Origin: Acidilobaceae archaeon UBA162
GTDB lineage: Archaea > Thermoproteota > Thermoprotei_A > Sulfolobales > Acidilobaceae
Assembly (NCBI GenBank): GCA_002496425.1
Contig: DAJS01000003.1
Location: 1-29,891, forward strand
Direction: 5' to 3'
DNA: 29,891 nt
Positions within the stretch are counted from its first letter, which is position 1. Each line of letters begins with the position of its first letter. A program made the position numbers and the translations under genes. The notes beneath the pieces are model-generated. The model was not told the DNA's origin and did not search any database. It saw only the letters and a program-made list of their open reading frames with translations. Shown here one piece after another: positions 21,546 to 29,102 of this stretch.

Positions 21546-23288
21546 ATGTCCGAGGATCTCAAGGCCTTAGTCAGGAGGGAGACCCTTAGGAACGCAATCC
21601 TACATGATGGCAAGGCTCAAGTCAATAGCGTGATGTCAGCCCTCATGGCAGAGAGGCTGGACCTGAGGCCTAGGGCGAGGGAGCTGGCAAAGCTCGTCGC
21701 TGAGGCGGTAAGCGTTGTCAACTCGATGACACTGCAGCAGCAGGTAGAGGCCCTCCGCACGGAGTTCGGCGAGGAGCCGCCAAGGAGGGAGGTCAAGGAG
21801 GCGCCGAAACAAAAGCGGCTGCCGCCGCTGCCAAATGCTGTTGAGGGGGCCGTAGTAACTAGGTTAGCTCCAAACCCCGACTTTGTAATACATATAGGCA
21901 ATGCCAGACCAGCGATCCTGAGTTACGAGTACGCCAAGATGTACAGGGGCAAGTTCATACTGCGCTTTGAAGACACAGATCCACGCACCAAGACACCAAT
22001 GAGAGAAGCCTATGACATGATTAAGGAGGATCTCAGGTGGCTGGGCATAAGGTGGGACGAGGAGTACATACAGAGCCAGAGGATGGAGATATTCTACAAC
22101 ATGATGAGGGACGCACTGGCCAAGGGCTGTGCTTACGTTGATATAGGAGGCGACGAGACAAAGTCGCTCATAGCCAAGGGCCAGGAGCCACCCTATAGGT
22201 CTAAGGACCCAAGTTGGCAGCTCGAGCAGTTCGACCGCATGCTTTCAAACAACTATAAGGAGGGAGAGGCTGTGGTGCGCTTCAAGACTGACTTAGAGCA
22301 CCCTAACCCCAGCGTAAGAGACTGGGTAGCTATGAGGATTATCGACACCAGCCGTCATCCCCACCCACTGACCGGGGACAAGTACGTCGTGTGGCCCACA
22401 TACAACTTCGCGGTCAGCGTCGATGATCATCTGATGGGGATAACGCACGTGCTAAGGGGTAAAGAGCATCAGGTTAACACGGAGAAGCAGAAGTATGTCT
22501 ACAAGTGCTTTGGCTGGTCAACGCCCACGTTCATTCATTTCGGCCGCCTCAAACTCGAGGGATTCATAATGAGCAAGAGCTACATAAAGAATATCATGTC
22601 CGAGAGGCCTGGGGACTTCATGGGCCTAGACGACCCGAGATTCGGAACAATAGCAGGACTCAGACGTCGTGGCATACTGCCTGAGTCCATATGGGACGTT
22701 ATAATCGATGTTGGTATTAGGCCCGGCGACGCAAGGCTGAGCTGGACTAACCTGGCTGCAGCTAATAGGAAGAGGCTTGACCCCACTGCTGATAGGATAA
22801 TGTTCGTTGAAACGTCACAGGGCATGAGTGTGAGGTTAAGGGTTGAGCAGCCAGGGTGCCTTGAGGCAAGGATACCCTACCACCCTAACACACCTGAGAG
22901 AGCTCGCTCAATTAGGGTGTGTCATGGAGATGAGATTTACGTGCCGTCGGGCGACGCGCAGGGCCGCGTGAGGCTGATAGGCCTTGGCAACTACGAGGTC
23001 GATAAGGTCTCTGGTGTCCTGAGGTACCTAGGAGGAGGCGTAGATGAAGCTAGAGAGCAGGGCCTGAAGCTTATCCAGTGGGTGCCAGCGGCACGTTCTG
23101 TGAATGTTACTGTTCTTGAGCCCAAAGGCCTTGAGCTGATTCATCATGAGGGAGTCGCTGAGGAGGCTATGACGAACTATTCCAAGGGGTCAAGGCTACA
23201 GTTCATGAGGTACGGCTTTGTGATAGTTGATGATGTGGCTATAGCTGACGGTAAGGAAAAGTACACACTTATATTTACTCACACATGA
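21546..23288 (+). CDS. gltX: Glutamyl-tRNA synthetase, archaeal type
   Basis: Class I synthetase attaching glutamate to tRNA-Glu and, in archaea without GlnRS, probably also to tRNA-Gln for later amidation. About 580 residues, normal for the archaeal/eukaryotic type. An N-terminal helical domain (1-95) precedes the catalytic fold. The HIGH motif is HIGN (about 117-120, within RLAPNPDFVIHIGNARP), FEDTDPR follows, and the KMSKS motif is IMSKS (about 342-346). The C-terminal part is the beta-barrel anticodon domain of the GlnRS-like class, not the helical cage of bacterial GluRS. Two ATG codons stand side by side at 21543 and 21546; the GGTGAG site at 21535-21540 is better spaced for the second. 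The stop is 2 bases from the stop of the convergent kinase gene. Confidence 0.95.
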   Translation: MSEDLKALVRRETLRNAILHDGKAQVNSVMSALMAERLDLRPRARELAKLVAEAVSVVNSMTLQQQVEALRTEFGEEPPRREVKEAPKQKRLPPLPNAVEGAVVTRLAPNPDFVIHIGNARPAILSYEYAKMYRGKFILRFEDTDPRTKTPMREAYDMIKEDLRWLGIRWDEEYIQSQRMEIFYNMMRDALAKGCAYVDIGGDETKSLIAKGQEPPYRSKDPSWQLEQFDRMLSNNYKEGEAVVRFKTDLEHPNPSVRDWVAMRIIDTSRHPHPLTGDKYVVWPTYNFAVSVDDHLMGITHVLRGKEHQVNTEKQKYVYKCFGWSTPTFIHFGRLKLEGFIMSKSYIKNIMSERPGDFMGLDDPRFGTIAGLRRRGILPESIWDVIIDVGIRPGDARLSWTNLAAANRKRLDPTADRIMFVETSQGMSVRLRVEQPGCLEARIPYHPNTPERARSIRVCHGDEIYVPSGDAQGRVRLIGLGNYEVDKVSGVLRYLGGGVDEAREQGLKLIQWVPAARSVNVTVLEPKGLELIHHEGVAEEAMTNYSKGSRLQFMRYGFVIVDDVAIADGKEKYTLIFTHT

Positions 23289-23290
23289 TT

Positions 23291-24598
23291 TTAGCGAAGC
23301 CTAGAGACGTAGTTTAACAGGGGGTCATTGCCATCAATCATCCTAATTATAGCGTTAAGTGGGATATCATGATAGCCTGTATGTGCGGTTAGTTCATAGA
23401 CAGCCTCATAGCTGGCACGCTCTATAATCCAGAAGCCCAAGGCTCTCGGAAGGAGCTCAGAGGCCAGAGGGCTGTCCATTTCTCTGAGCCTGGTGGCATA
23501 GGAGTCAAATATTGACTTGAAGGCCTTCACCTCCCACGTCGCCAGCTCGCGGGAGCTTATCACGGAGGCATCGCCTAAACTGGTGCCATACCTGATCTGG
23601 ATCCCCATTGCAGCGGCGTAATCTATGCTTCTGGCCAGCGCCGCCAGATCCCTCATCAAGTGCTCCTTCTCAACCTTCAAGGCTGGGAAGCGGTAGGGCT
23701 CACCCTCAAAGTCCGTAATCATAATGTTGTTACCAACAAGAATTATCTGGTAAAGGTGCAGATCCCCATGAGTTCTCATCTTGTATCTGCCTACCTGAAG
23801 CATGGCTGATTCGAGAGCGTAACCTGCCAGCTCCTCAAGCGCATCGGCGGCCTCGAGCACAAGCGGTCTCTCGTACCTAGGGACGAGTTCAGTTCCCTGC
23901 GTCCTCAGCCAGCGCGAGCGCCACGAGAGCCTAGAGATCCATCTGTTAACATCATCCTCAGTTATGGGCTCTGGGCGGCACCAGTCCTCATTACAGGCAT
24001 AGAGCGTCTGGTGAAGCTCTGCCACAGCCTTCCCAACGAGGCTGCCGAGCTGTTCAACCCTTACCGTCTCATGCCCCGATGACTCAGCGACATATATTGA
24101 GGCCGCTGGTTCCCCCTCAACATATTCACTGACTAATATGAAAGGCCCAAGGTCAAGCTCGGCATGGCACACATACCTTGGCGCATGGGTGAAGCCAGCA
24201 TCTGTTAAGTACCTGAGCACCATGTGCTCTACATTATCCCTGTCAGCCCTGCGCATCACCTTTACCAGGAACCTGTTCCCGTCCTGGCTCAGGGCTTCAT
24301 ATATGGTGGCCCTTTGACTTGAACTTATCGGCCTTACACTTGATATCCTCAAATTGCTGCACGTGCTTGTTAGACCCTGAGGTGGACTTGAGAGCAGTGC
24401 GCTCAGTAGCACTGGGTTTGAGTCTACGATCTCACCCTTGGGCCCATTAACCAGCGCCACTAGGGTCTCGCCGCAGCCAATCTCACTGAACAGGTACCAC
24501 TTGCCATCGAGCTGTCTGCAGTCGGCCCTGAAGTTCTCGCAGTTTAGCTTCCATGGCTGCCTGTCGGCCAGTTCCTTAGCAGCCTCGCAGAGCTCCAC
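23291..24598 (-). CDS. Maltokinase-like sugar kinase
   Basis: ATP-dependent kinase of the maltokinase/Pep2 group, with the aminoglycoside-phosphotransferase fold, 435 residues. An N-terminal cap (about 1-90) with WYLFSEIGCGETLVALVNG precedes the kinase. Key residues: Lys113 in FLVKVMRR (ATP), the catalytic loop THGDLHL (276-282, Asp279 as base), metal-binding DFEGEP (296-301) and RDLAALARSIDYAA (316-329), nearly identical to maltokinases. Maltokinase feeds the GlgE pathway with trehalose synthase in bacteria, but neither treS nor glgE lies here. Related enzymes phosphorylate glucosamine, so substrate is open. GTG start; a TATA-like element lies 33 bases before it. It directly follows the GH15 glucosidase gene on the same strand. 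Confidence 0.84.
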   Translation of the reverse strand: MELCEAAKELADRQPWKLNCENFRADCRQLDGKWYLFSEIGCGETLVALVNGPKGEIVDSNPVLLSALLSSPPQGLTSTCSNLRISSVRPISSSQRATIYEALSQDGNRFLVKVMRRADRDNVEHMVLRYLTDAGFTHAPRYVCHAELDLGPFILVSEYVEGEPAASIYVAESSGHETVRVEQLGSLVGKAVAELHQTLYACNEDWCRPEPITEDDVNRWISRLSWRSRWLRTQGTELVPRYERPLVLEAADALEELAGYALESAMLQVGRYKMRTHGDLHLYQIILVGNNIMITDFEGEPYRFPALKVEKEHLMRDLAALARSIDYAAAMGIQIRYGTSLGDASVISSRELATWEVKAFKSIFDSYATRLREMDSPLASELLPRALGFWIIERASYEAVYELTAHTGYHDIPLNAIIRMIDGNDPLLNYVSRLR

Positions 24599-24626
24599 AG
24601 GCGCTCGCCAAACCAGGGGCGCGCGG

Positions 24627-24635
24627 CAATTAAGG
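24627..24635 (-). promoter_or_regulatory. TATA-like element of the maltokinase-like gene
   Basis: Minus-strand CCTTAATTG is centred about 33 bases before GTG 24598, in the 40-base gap after the GH15 gene. It would give a leaderless kinase mRNA in addition to read-through from the GH15 gene. Confidence 0.35.
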
Positions 24636-24638
24636 CGC

Positions 24639-26495
24639 TTAAGGCAGCTGGGGCATAGATATCATGCCCTTTAGTAGGGCATATGTCCTGAGATACTCAG
24701 CATGGCTCCAGGCCAATGGCATTACGGACAGTGGGCCAGCGTTGAACGGACTGAGCTGCTCTGGCAGCATTCCCGTAGGTGACGCCTTATCAGCAGCCCA
24801 GCTGAGCAGGCCCTGGGCACCATCCCTGTCGCCCATAATGGCTAGCACCTGGGCATACCACATAGTGGTTATAATCCACGGGTTGCCTGGTATGCCTGAA
24901 TAGTCGCCGGGAACGCGCTGATAGTAGTCGTTTTCATATCTAGCGAGACCTCCAACTCCCTTAACCCATAGCCTTTCCTTTATACTGTTTACAGTTGCCA
25001 CAAACCTAGGGTCTCTAGGGTCTATCAAGCCGAAGATTGCGAGTGAGAGCACGGAGGAGTCAAGGGTAGGATCTAGAGCCTCGACCTTGCCATCAGATAT
25101 CGTCAACGACCTAGCGTAGTGCCCATGGTTCTTGTCGAAGAACTTCTCGGCTACAGAGCTCCTGAGCCCCTCGGCTATGCGACCCCACCTCTCCTCCTTT
25201 CCCCACTCCCCAAGATTTCTGGCTAGGTGGGACGCCGCCCTAAGGGCCGCATAGACTGTGGCTACTGTGAATATGTGGACGCCTAATCTCTCCTCCCAGA
25301 GGTCAAAGCTCATGAGGGGCAGCCCAAGCTTATCATCCATGAACTCAACTAGGAACTCAGCAGCCTTCTCTAGGTTATCATAGACCTCTCTTAGCGTGAA
25401 GTAGTCGTGGGATGTTATGAAGTGGACCCACAGGCCATATATTGGCAGTGCAGTCTCATCCTCCTGTATGGCCTTGCTCAGCTTGGTGTTGATAGTCCAC
25501 GCATGCCATGAGCTGCCAAAGGTACCGTCGGCGTTGTACCTGTGGTAGAAGTAGCCCTCCTCTGTTATAAGCTCGGTAAACAACTTCTCATAGAAGCGTC
25601 TTGTGAATGACCAGTAGCCTAGGCTGTCCAGGGCTAAGGCGACCATGACGGCATCCCGCGGCCATGTATAGGCATAGGTGTCCAGGTTGAACTTGAGTAT
25701 GCTAGTGTCGAGTGATGCTGGGATCTCACCATCGACGCCCACATGACCTACAAGAATGGCCACGCTCTGCCTGGCCACCCAGTCGTCCTGGAACCTCTGG
25801 GTCAGCAGAGTCCAGTACCTCTTGTCATGCTCAAATTGCTCAGACGAAAGGCGCCTCAGGTACTCTAGCCCCCTCTTTACGTCGCTGTAGCTCTGGCCAG
25901 CTACAATGAAGAGGTAGAAGTCCTTGGAGGCCACAGAGACAGCGCTATCAACGGAGCCCTGGGCTATAGGGTTCTTGGACAGCACGCCGTTCTGGCACTC
26001 AGATAGGACCACGCCCTGGTCACGACGTCCAACAGTGTACTCATACAACTGCTGGGAGCTTCCCACGGCTATCCACGTGCGGTGCTTGTAGTGAATTACT
26101 GCGTCAGTGCCAGGGTCATAGAGCGCGGTGTCCCCAAGCTCGCTGTTGTTAAGCCTGAAGTCGTTATAGAATATAAGCCTGAAGAAACCATCGCCATCTA
26201 AGTGGACTCTATATATTATTGCTGGCCTCGTAGATGATGCCAGGACCTCAATGCTAAGCCTGGATCCATCAATGTTAGTGGTAGCCTTAATTACCAGGTC
26301 CTCCATCGATACGACCTTGTCTAGATCCTCAAGCCACCTCGTTAGCCCATCCTTCCATATGGCTATCCTTGATGTGCCACCTACCATGTGGTTATGAAGC
26401 TGATCAAGAAGCGGATAGTAAAGGCTCTTCATATAGAGATTACTGTCAAAGAGCGCTGCTATCCTGCCGCTGCTAACCATGGCGTACCTTGGCAC
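24639..26495 (-). CDS. GH15 family alpha-glucosidase (glucoamylase or trehalase)
   Basis: 618-residue inverting glycosidase. An N-terminal beta-sandwich (about 1-250) precedes the (alpha/alpha)6 barrel. Barrel marks: TYAYTWPRDA (273-282), TKLSKAIQEDETALPIYG (337-354), FDLWEERLG (397-405) with Glu401 as general acid, and MLPEQLSPFNAG (576-587) with Glu579 as general base. Both catalytic acids are present. There is no signal peptide, so it acts inside the cell, on glycogen-type glucan, maltodextrin or trehalose. Archaeal GH15 proteins of Sulfolobus and Thermoplasma include both glucoamylases and trehalases, so the substrate cannot be fixed. GTG 26495 has a GGTGATC ribosome site five bases upstream. 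It precedes the maltokinase-like gene and follows mptA after 101 bases. Confidence 0.92.
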   Translation of the reverse strand: MPRYAMVSSGRIAALFDSNLYMKSLYYPLLDQLHNHMVGGTSRIAIWKDGLTRWLEDLDKVVSMEDLVIKATTNIDGSRLSIEVLASSTRPAIIYRVHLDGDGFFRLIFYNDFRLNNSELGDTALYDPGTDAVIHYKHRTWIAVGSSQQLYEYTVGRRDQGVVLSECQNGVLSKNPIAQGSVDSAVSVASKDFYLFIVAGQSYSDVKRGLEYLRRLSSEQFEHDKRYWTLLTQRFQDDWVARQSVAILVGHVGVDGEIPASLDTSILKFNLDTYAYTWPRDAVMVALALDSLGYWSFTRRFYEKLFTELITEEGYFYHRYNADGTFGSSWHAWTINTKLSKAIQEDETALPIYGLWVHFITSHDYFTLREVYDNLEKAAEFLVEFMDDKLGLPLMSFDLWEERLGVHIFTVATVYAALRAASHLARNLGEWGKEERWGRIAEGLRSSVAEKFFDKNHGHYARSLTISDGKVEALDPTLDSSVLSLAIFGLIDPRDPRFVATVNSIKERLWVKGVGGLARYENDYYQRVPGDYSGIPGNPWIITTMWYAQVLAIMGDRDGAQGLLSWAADKASPTGMLPEQLSPFNAGPLSVMPLAWSHAEYLRTYALLKGMISMPQLP

Positions 26496-26500
26496 TTGAA

Positions 26501-26507
26501 GATCACC
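26501..26507 (-). promoter_or_regulatory. Ribosome binding site of the GH15 gene
   Basis: GGTGATC on the minus strand, five bases before the GTG, is fully complementary to the expected 16S rRNA 3' end (GATCACC). It decides for GTG 26495 over the ATG five codons later. Confidence 0.65.
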
Positions 26508-26535
26508 GCTGCTCAGCCTCTACAACGCTAGAAAG

Positions 26536-26545
26536 TTGAAATAAG
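26536..26545 (-). promoter_or_regulatory. Possible TATA box of the GH15 gene
   Basis: Minus-strand CTTATTTCAA is centred about 45 bases before the GTG start, which would give a leader of about 19 bases containing the GGTGATC site. It lies in the 101-base gap after mptA, so the sugar genes could be transcribed apart from pheST-mptA. Confidence 0.4.
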
Positions 26546-26596
26546 TGAAAACTCATGGTGGCTGCCCTCAGGGCCCTCAACATAATCTTGGTGAGG

Positions 26597-27463
26597 TCAG
26601 CAAGCGTCCTTGGAAGGGCATAGCTGCAGCGGCAGGCCTTCCAGGCTGCCACGCGCCATAGCGTAGAGGTTATGCGGGTGTATGCTCTCAAGGCTTACTA
26701 TCTCCGTCCTTATCACGCTGTCTAGTGGAAGCGTCTGTCTGAGGTGGCAAGCCAGGTTCATGAGGGCCTCCCTGACCACGTCCTCAGCGAACTTAGGGTT
26801 ACCGTAGGCGCCAAGTATCAGGTTAGCCTCGTCCATCCTCTTCAGCTTTGATAGCACAGGTGATGAGAAGGAAGCCAACAGGCACCTTGCTATCTCCTCA
26901 ACCCTTACTACTATCAACTTCCGCACTGTTATCGTACCGCGCAACAGGGCCCTCTGGCTGTGGCTGGGAGCTGGGCCTGAGTAGCCTAACATTGACTTTA
27001 TTGTGGTCTCGGCGCTAGGGCAAACAGTCATGCCTTTCACGGTAACTGACGTAGAGTACCTCTTGTTGTTGGAGGGCCCTGAAACCTCAACAGTTACGTC
27101 TATGGGCTCCATGGACCTAATGGAGCCAAGCGATACCGGAACCCAGTACTTGGTCCGTAGGACCACTCTGGCATTGGATGAATAGCTGTGCAGCCTAAGC
27201 AGCTCTTTATGGACAGCGTCCGCCAGTGCCTCAAGGCTCCACGATTCCTCAGGTATGCTCTCAACAACGTTAGCAGCTTCAACGCTCCTGGAGAGGTGTG
27301 CGCCCTTCCTGTCGCCCAGGAGCCTAACGTAGAGGTCGAATGTGGCGTCAAGTAGCACAGAGCCCTCGGGGGAGTTTATCCTTAGGCGTTTAGTCACGCC
27401 CTTGTAACCAACGCTCTCAACAGGTATTGGATACTTAGGTCGCTCGTCCTGGACCTCCACCAT
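26597..27463 (-). CDS. mptA: GTP cyclohydrolase MptA (GTP cyclohydrolase IV, FolE2-like)
   Basis: Converts GTP to 7,8-dihydroneopterin 2',3'-cyclic phosphate, the first step toward methanopterin-type C1 carriers. 288 residues of the COG1469/FolE2 fold. Visible: RKGAHLSRSVEA (52-63, His56), GMTVCPSAE (144-152, Cys148), SHSQR (167-171, His168), and ESIHPHNLYA (259-268) with the paired His262 and His264 that bind the ferrous ion in MptA. All active-site elements are there. ATG 27463 has GGAGGTG four bases upstream. The gene starts inside the end of pheT (29-base overlap), so it is translated from the pheST mRNA. The product would feed the pterin pool used by the MetE pair. Confidence 0.92.
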   Translation of the reverse strand: MVEVQDERPKYPIPVESVGYKGVTKRLRINSPEGSVLLDATFDLYVRLLGDRKGAHLSRSVEAANVVESIPEESWSLEALADAVHKELLRLHSYSSNARVVLRTKYWVPVSLGSIRSMEPIDVTVEVSGPSNNKRYSTSVTVKGMTVCPSAETTIKSMLGYSGPAPSHSQRALLRGTITVRKLIVVRVEEIARCLLASFSSPVLSKLKRMDEANLILGAYGNPKFAEDVVREALMNLACHLRQTLPLDSVIRTEIVSLESIHPHNLYAMARGSLEGLPLQLCPSKDAC

Positions 27464-29099
27464 GCAACACCTCCAGAAGCCTCCTTAGACTCGCCTCAAA
27501 CATAGCCACTGGATAGTAAAGCCTTATAGCGTCAAGCACGTGTGGGTCAACTTCGCCCACATAGCCCACGGGCTTGCCGTTAGCCAAGAGCAGCGCGCTC
27601 CTCCCCTCTACAAACGCTGGAACCCTGTGAGGTATCGTGGACGGTGTCAGACCAAGAGCTCTTAGGTATGCATATGCCACAGATTGTATATCCTCAAAGC
27701 TCACAGAGTCATCCATAAGTCCAGCGGCTACCAACAGATCCTCCTCAGGTCCTGAGGAGCCCTTCATGACAACCTTACCTATCTCAAATATCTTAATTGG
27801 CTTAGGGCGCTGCCTGTTGGTAACCATGACTGAGAGAACTGAGGGTATCAGGGATGGCCTAAGGTAATCAAGGTCAGCGTTAACTGGGTTCCTGACCTTG
27901 ATGGCATTATCGTTATATCCGCTGACCTTGAGCAGTTCACCGCTGACCAACATGTACGTCATGATCTCCGTGAAGCCCAGGCCTATCATTAGGTCCCTAG
28001 TGACTCTCTTGAGCCTCGTGGACTCTAGCAGGCTTCCTAGACCTTCAGCGAGGTAATTTGAGGGACTCAGCTTAGGCGAGTTGTAGCCGAGGGCGATAGC
28101 TATATCCTCGACTAGGTCTATCTCGGATATTACATCAACCCTGAAAGGCGGCACCATGACATCCAGCATGTCATCTTTAATATCAACGTTGTGTCTCATC
28201 CTCTGGAGGCTCAGGGCCGCATCCACTATGGTTAAGTCAGTGCCGAGCACACGGTTTATGTAATCAACGGTAAGCTTCGACCTCTTGAAGCTCAGGAGGG
28301 GCGTCACCGTAACTTGTCCGCTATTAAGGACTTTGACATACTCGATAGACGCCTTCTTGCCCTCCACTATTGTAGAGACCAGAATATCAAGCACCTTGTT
28401 CACAGCCTGAGGGTCTGTGCCTGTGACGTCTATGAAGAGCCTCTTGGTGCCTGGCTCTAGCCTTGTTATGTTTGAGTTTATCACTGGAGGCAAGGATATT
28501 ATGTTCCCTTCCTCATCCAGTATAGCGGGGTGAAGATCACCGTCTATCGAGAGTTTGCCATAGCTCTTACCCTGCGGCGTCAGCGCTAGCACGTCTTTCA
28601 ATGTCATCTCAGAGGTGCCATCAAGCGGTATCATCTTGTAGTCTAGCTTCACGTAGGTGTAAGTTAACTTATGACCTATAACCTTATCAAGGTCGTGGAT
28701 GCCTATGGCGACCTTGCGCCTTCTTCTGCCAAGGGTATCATGTAGCTTCTCCTGGAACTGCATCAGCTCAACCAGGAAGAGCTCGTCAACGTCTATACCT
28801 CTCACCACTGCGCCAGCTATGTAAGGTCTCGACCTGGGAGCCTTGGATTCTATCTCGAAGGAGGAGTCGGGGCCTGTTGACACGTTCCAGCCGTGCTCAA
28901 GGTCATAGAGGCCCCTGACTGCGCGGGCCACGCCCTCGCTGATGAACATGTCAGGCCTGTCAGGGTTTACCTCAACGGCCAGCTGGTTCCCCTCGGGCTC
29001 GGCCTCGCACTTCAGGTTGAAGAGTGCCTCATGTATTATGTCTAACTCAATACCTGTGAGCTCGAGGAGCCTATTGACGCTGAGCTTAACCACTACCAT
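27435..29099 (-). CDS. pheT: Phenylalanyl-tRNA synthetase beta subunit, archaeal type
   Basis: Large subunit of the alpha2-beta2 class II PheRS; it carries editing and tRNA-binding modules. 554 residues, the compact length of archaeal and eukaryotic forms, without the N-terminal EMAP-like domain of bacterial PheT. Seen in order: B1-like start (VVKLSVNRLLELTG), AVEVNPDRPDMFISEG (41-56), the B3/4 editing region (about 90-260, with SNITRLEPGTKRLFIDVTGTD split over 219-240), the B5 domain with PPFRVDVISEIDLVEDIA (328-345), and the catalytic-like fold at the C-terminus with EIGKVV. ATG 29099 follows the pheS stop by 3 bases with GGAGGT at 29107-29112. Its end overlaps mptA by 29 bases. Confidence 0.95.
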   Translation of the reverse strand: MVVVKLSVNRLLELTGIELDIIHEALFNLKCEAEPEGNQLAVEVNPDRPDMFISEGVARAVRGLYDLEHGWNVSTGPDSSFEIESKAPRSRPYIAGAVVRGIDVDELFLVELMQFQEKLHDTLGRRRRKVAIGIHDLDKVIGHKLTYTYVKLDYKMIPLDGTSEMTLKDVLALTPQGKSYGKLSIDGDLHPAILDEEGNIISLPPVINSNITRLEPGTKRLFIDVTGTDPQAVNKVLDILVSTIVEGKKASIEYVKVLNSGQVTVTPLLSFKRSKLTVDYINRVLGTDLTIVDAALSLQRMRHNVDIKDDMLDVMVPPFRVDVISEIDLVEDIAIALGYNSPKLSPSNYLAEGLGSLLESTRLKRVTRDLMIGLGFTEIMTYMLVSGELLKVSGYNDNAIKVRNPVNADLDYLRPSLIPSVLSVMVTNRQRPKPIKIFEIGKVVMKGSSGPEEDLLVAAGLMDDSVSFEDIQSVAYAYLRALGLTPSTIPHRVPAFVEGRSALLLANGKPVGYVGEVDPHVLDAIRLYYPVAMFEASLRRLLEVLHGGGPGRAT

Positions 29100-29102
29100 C
29101 TC

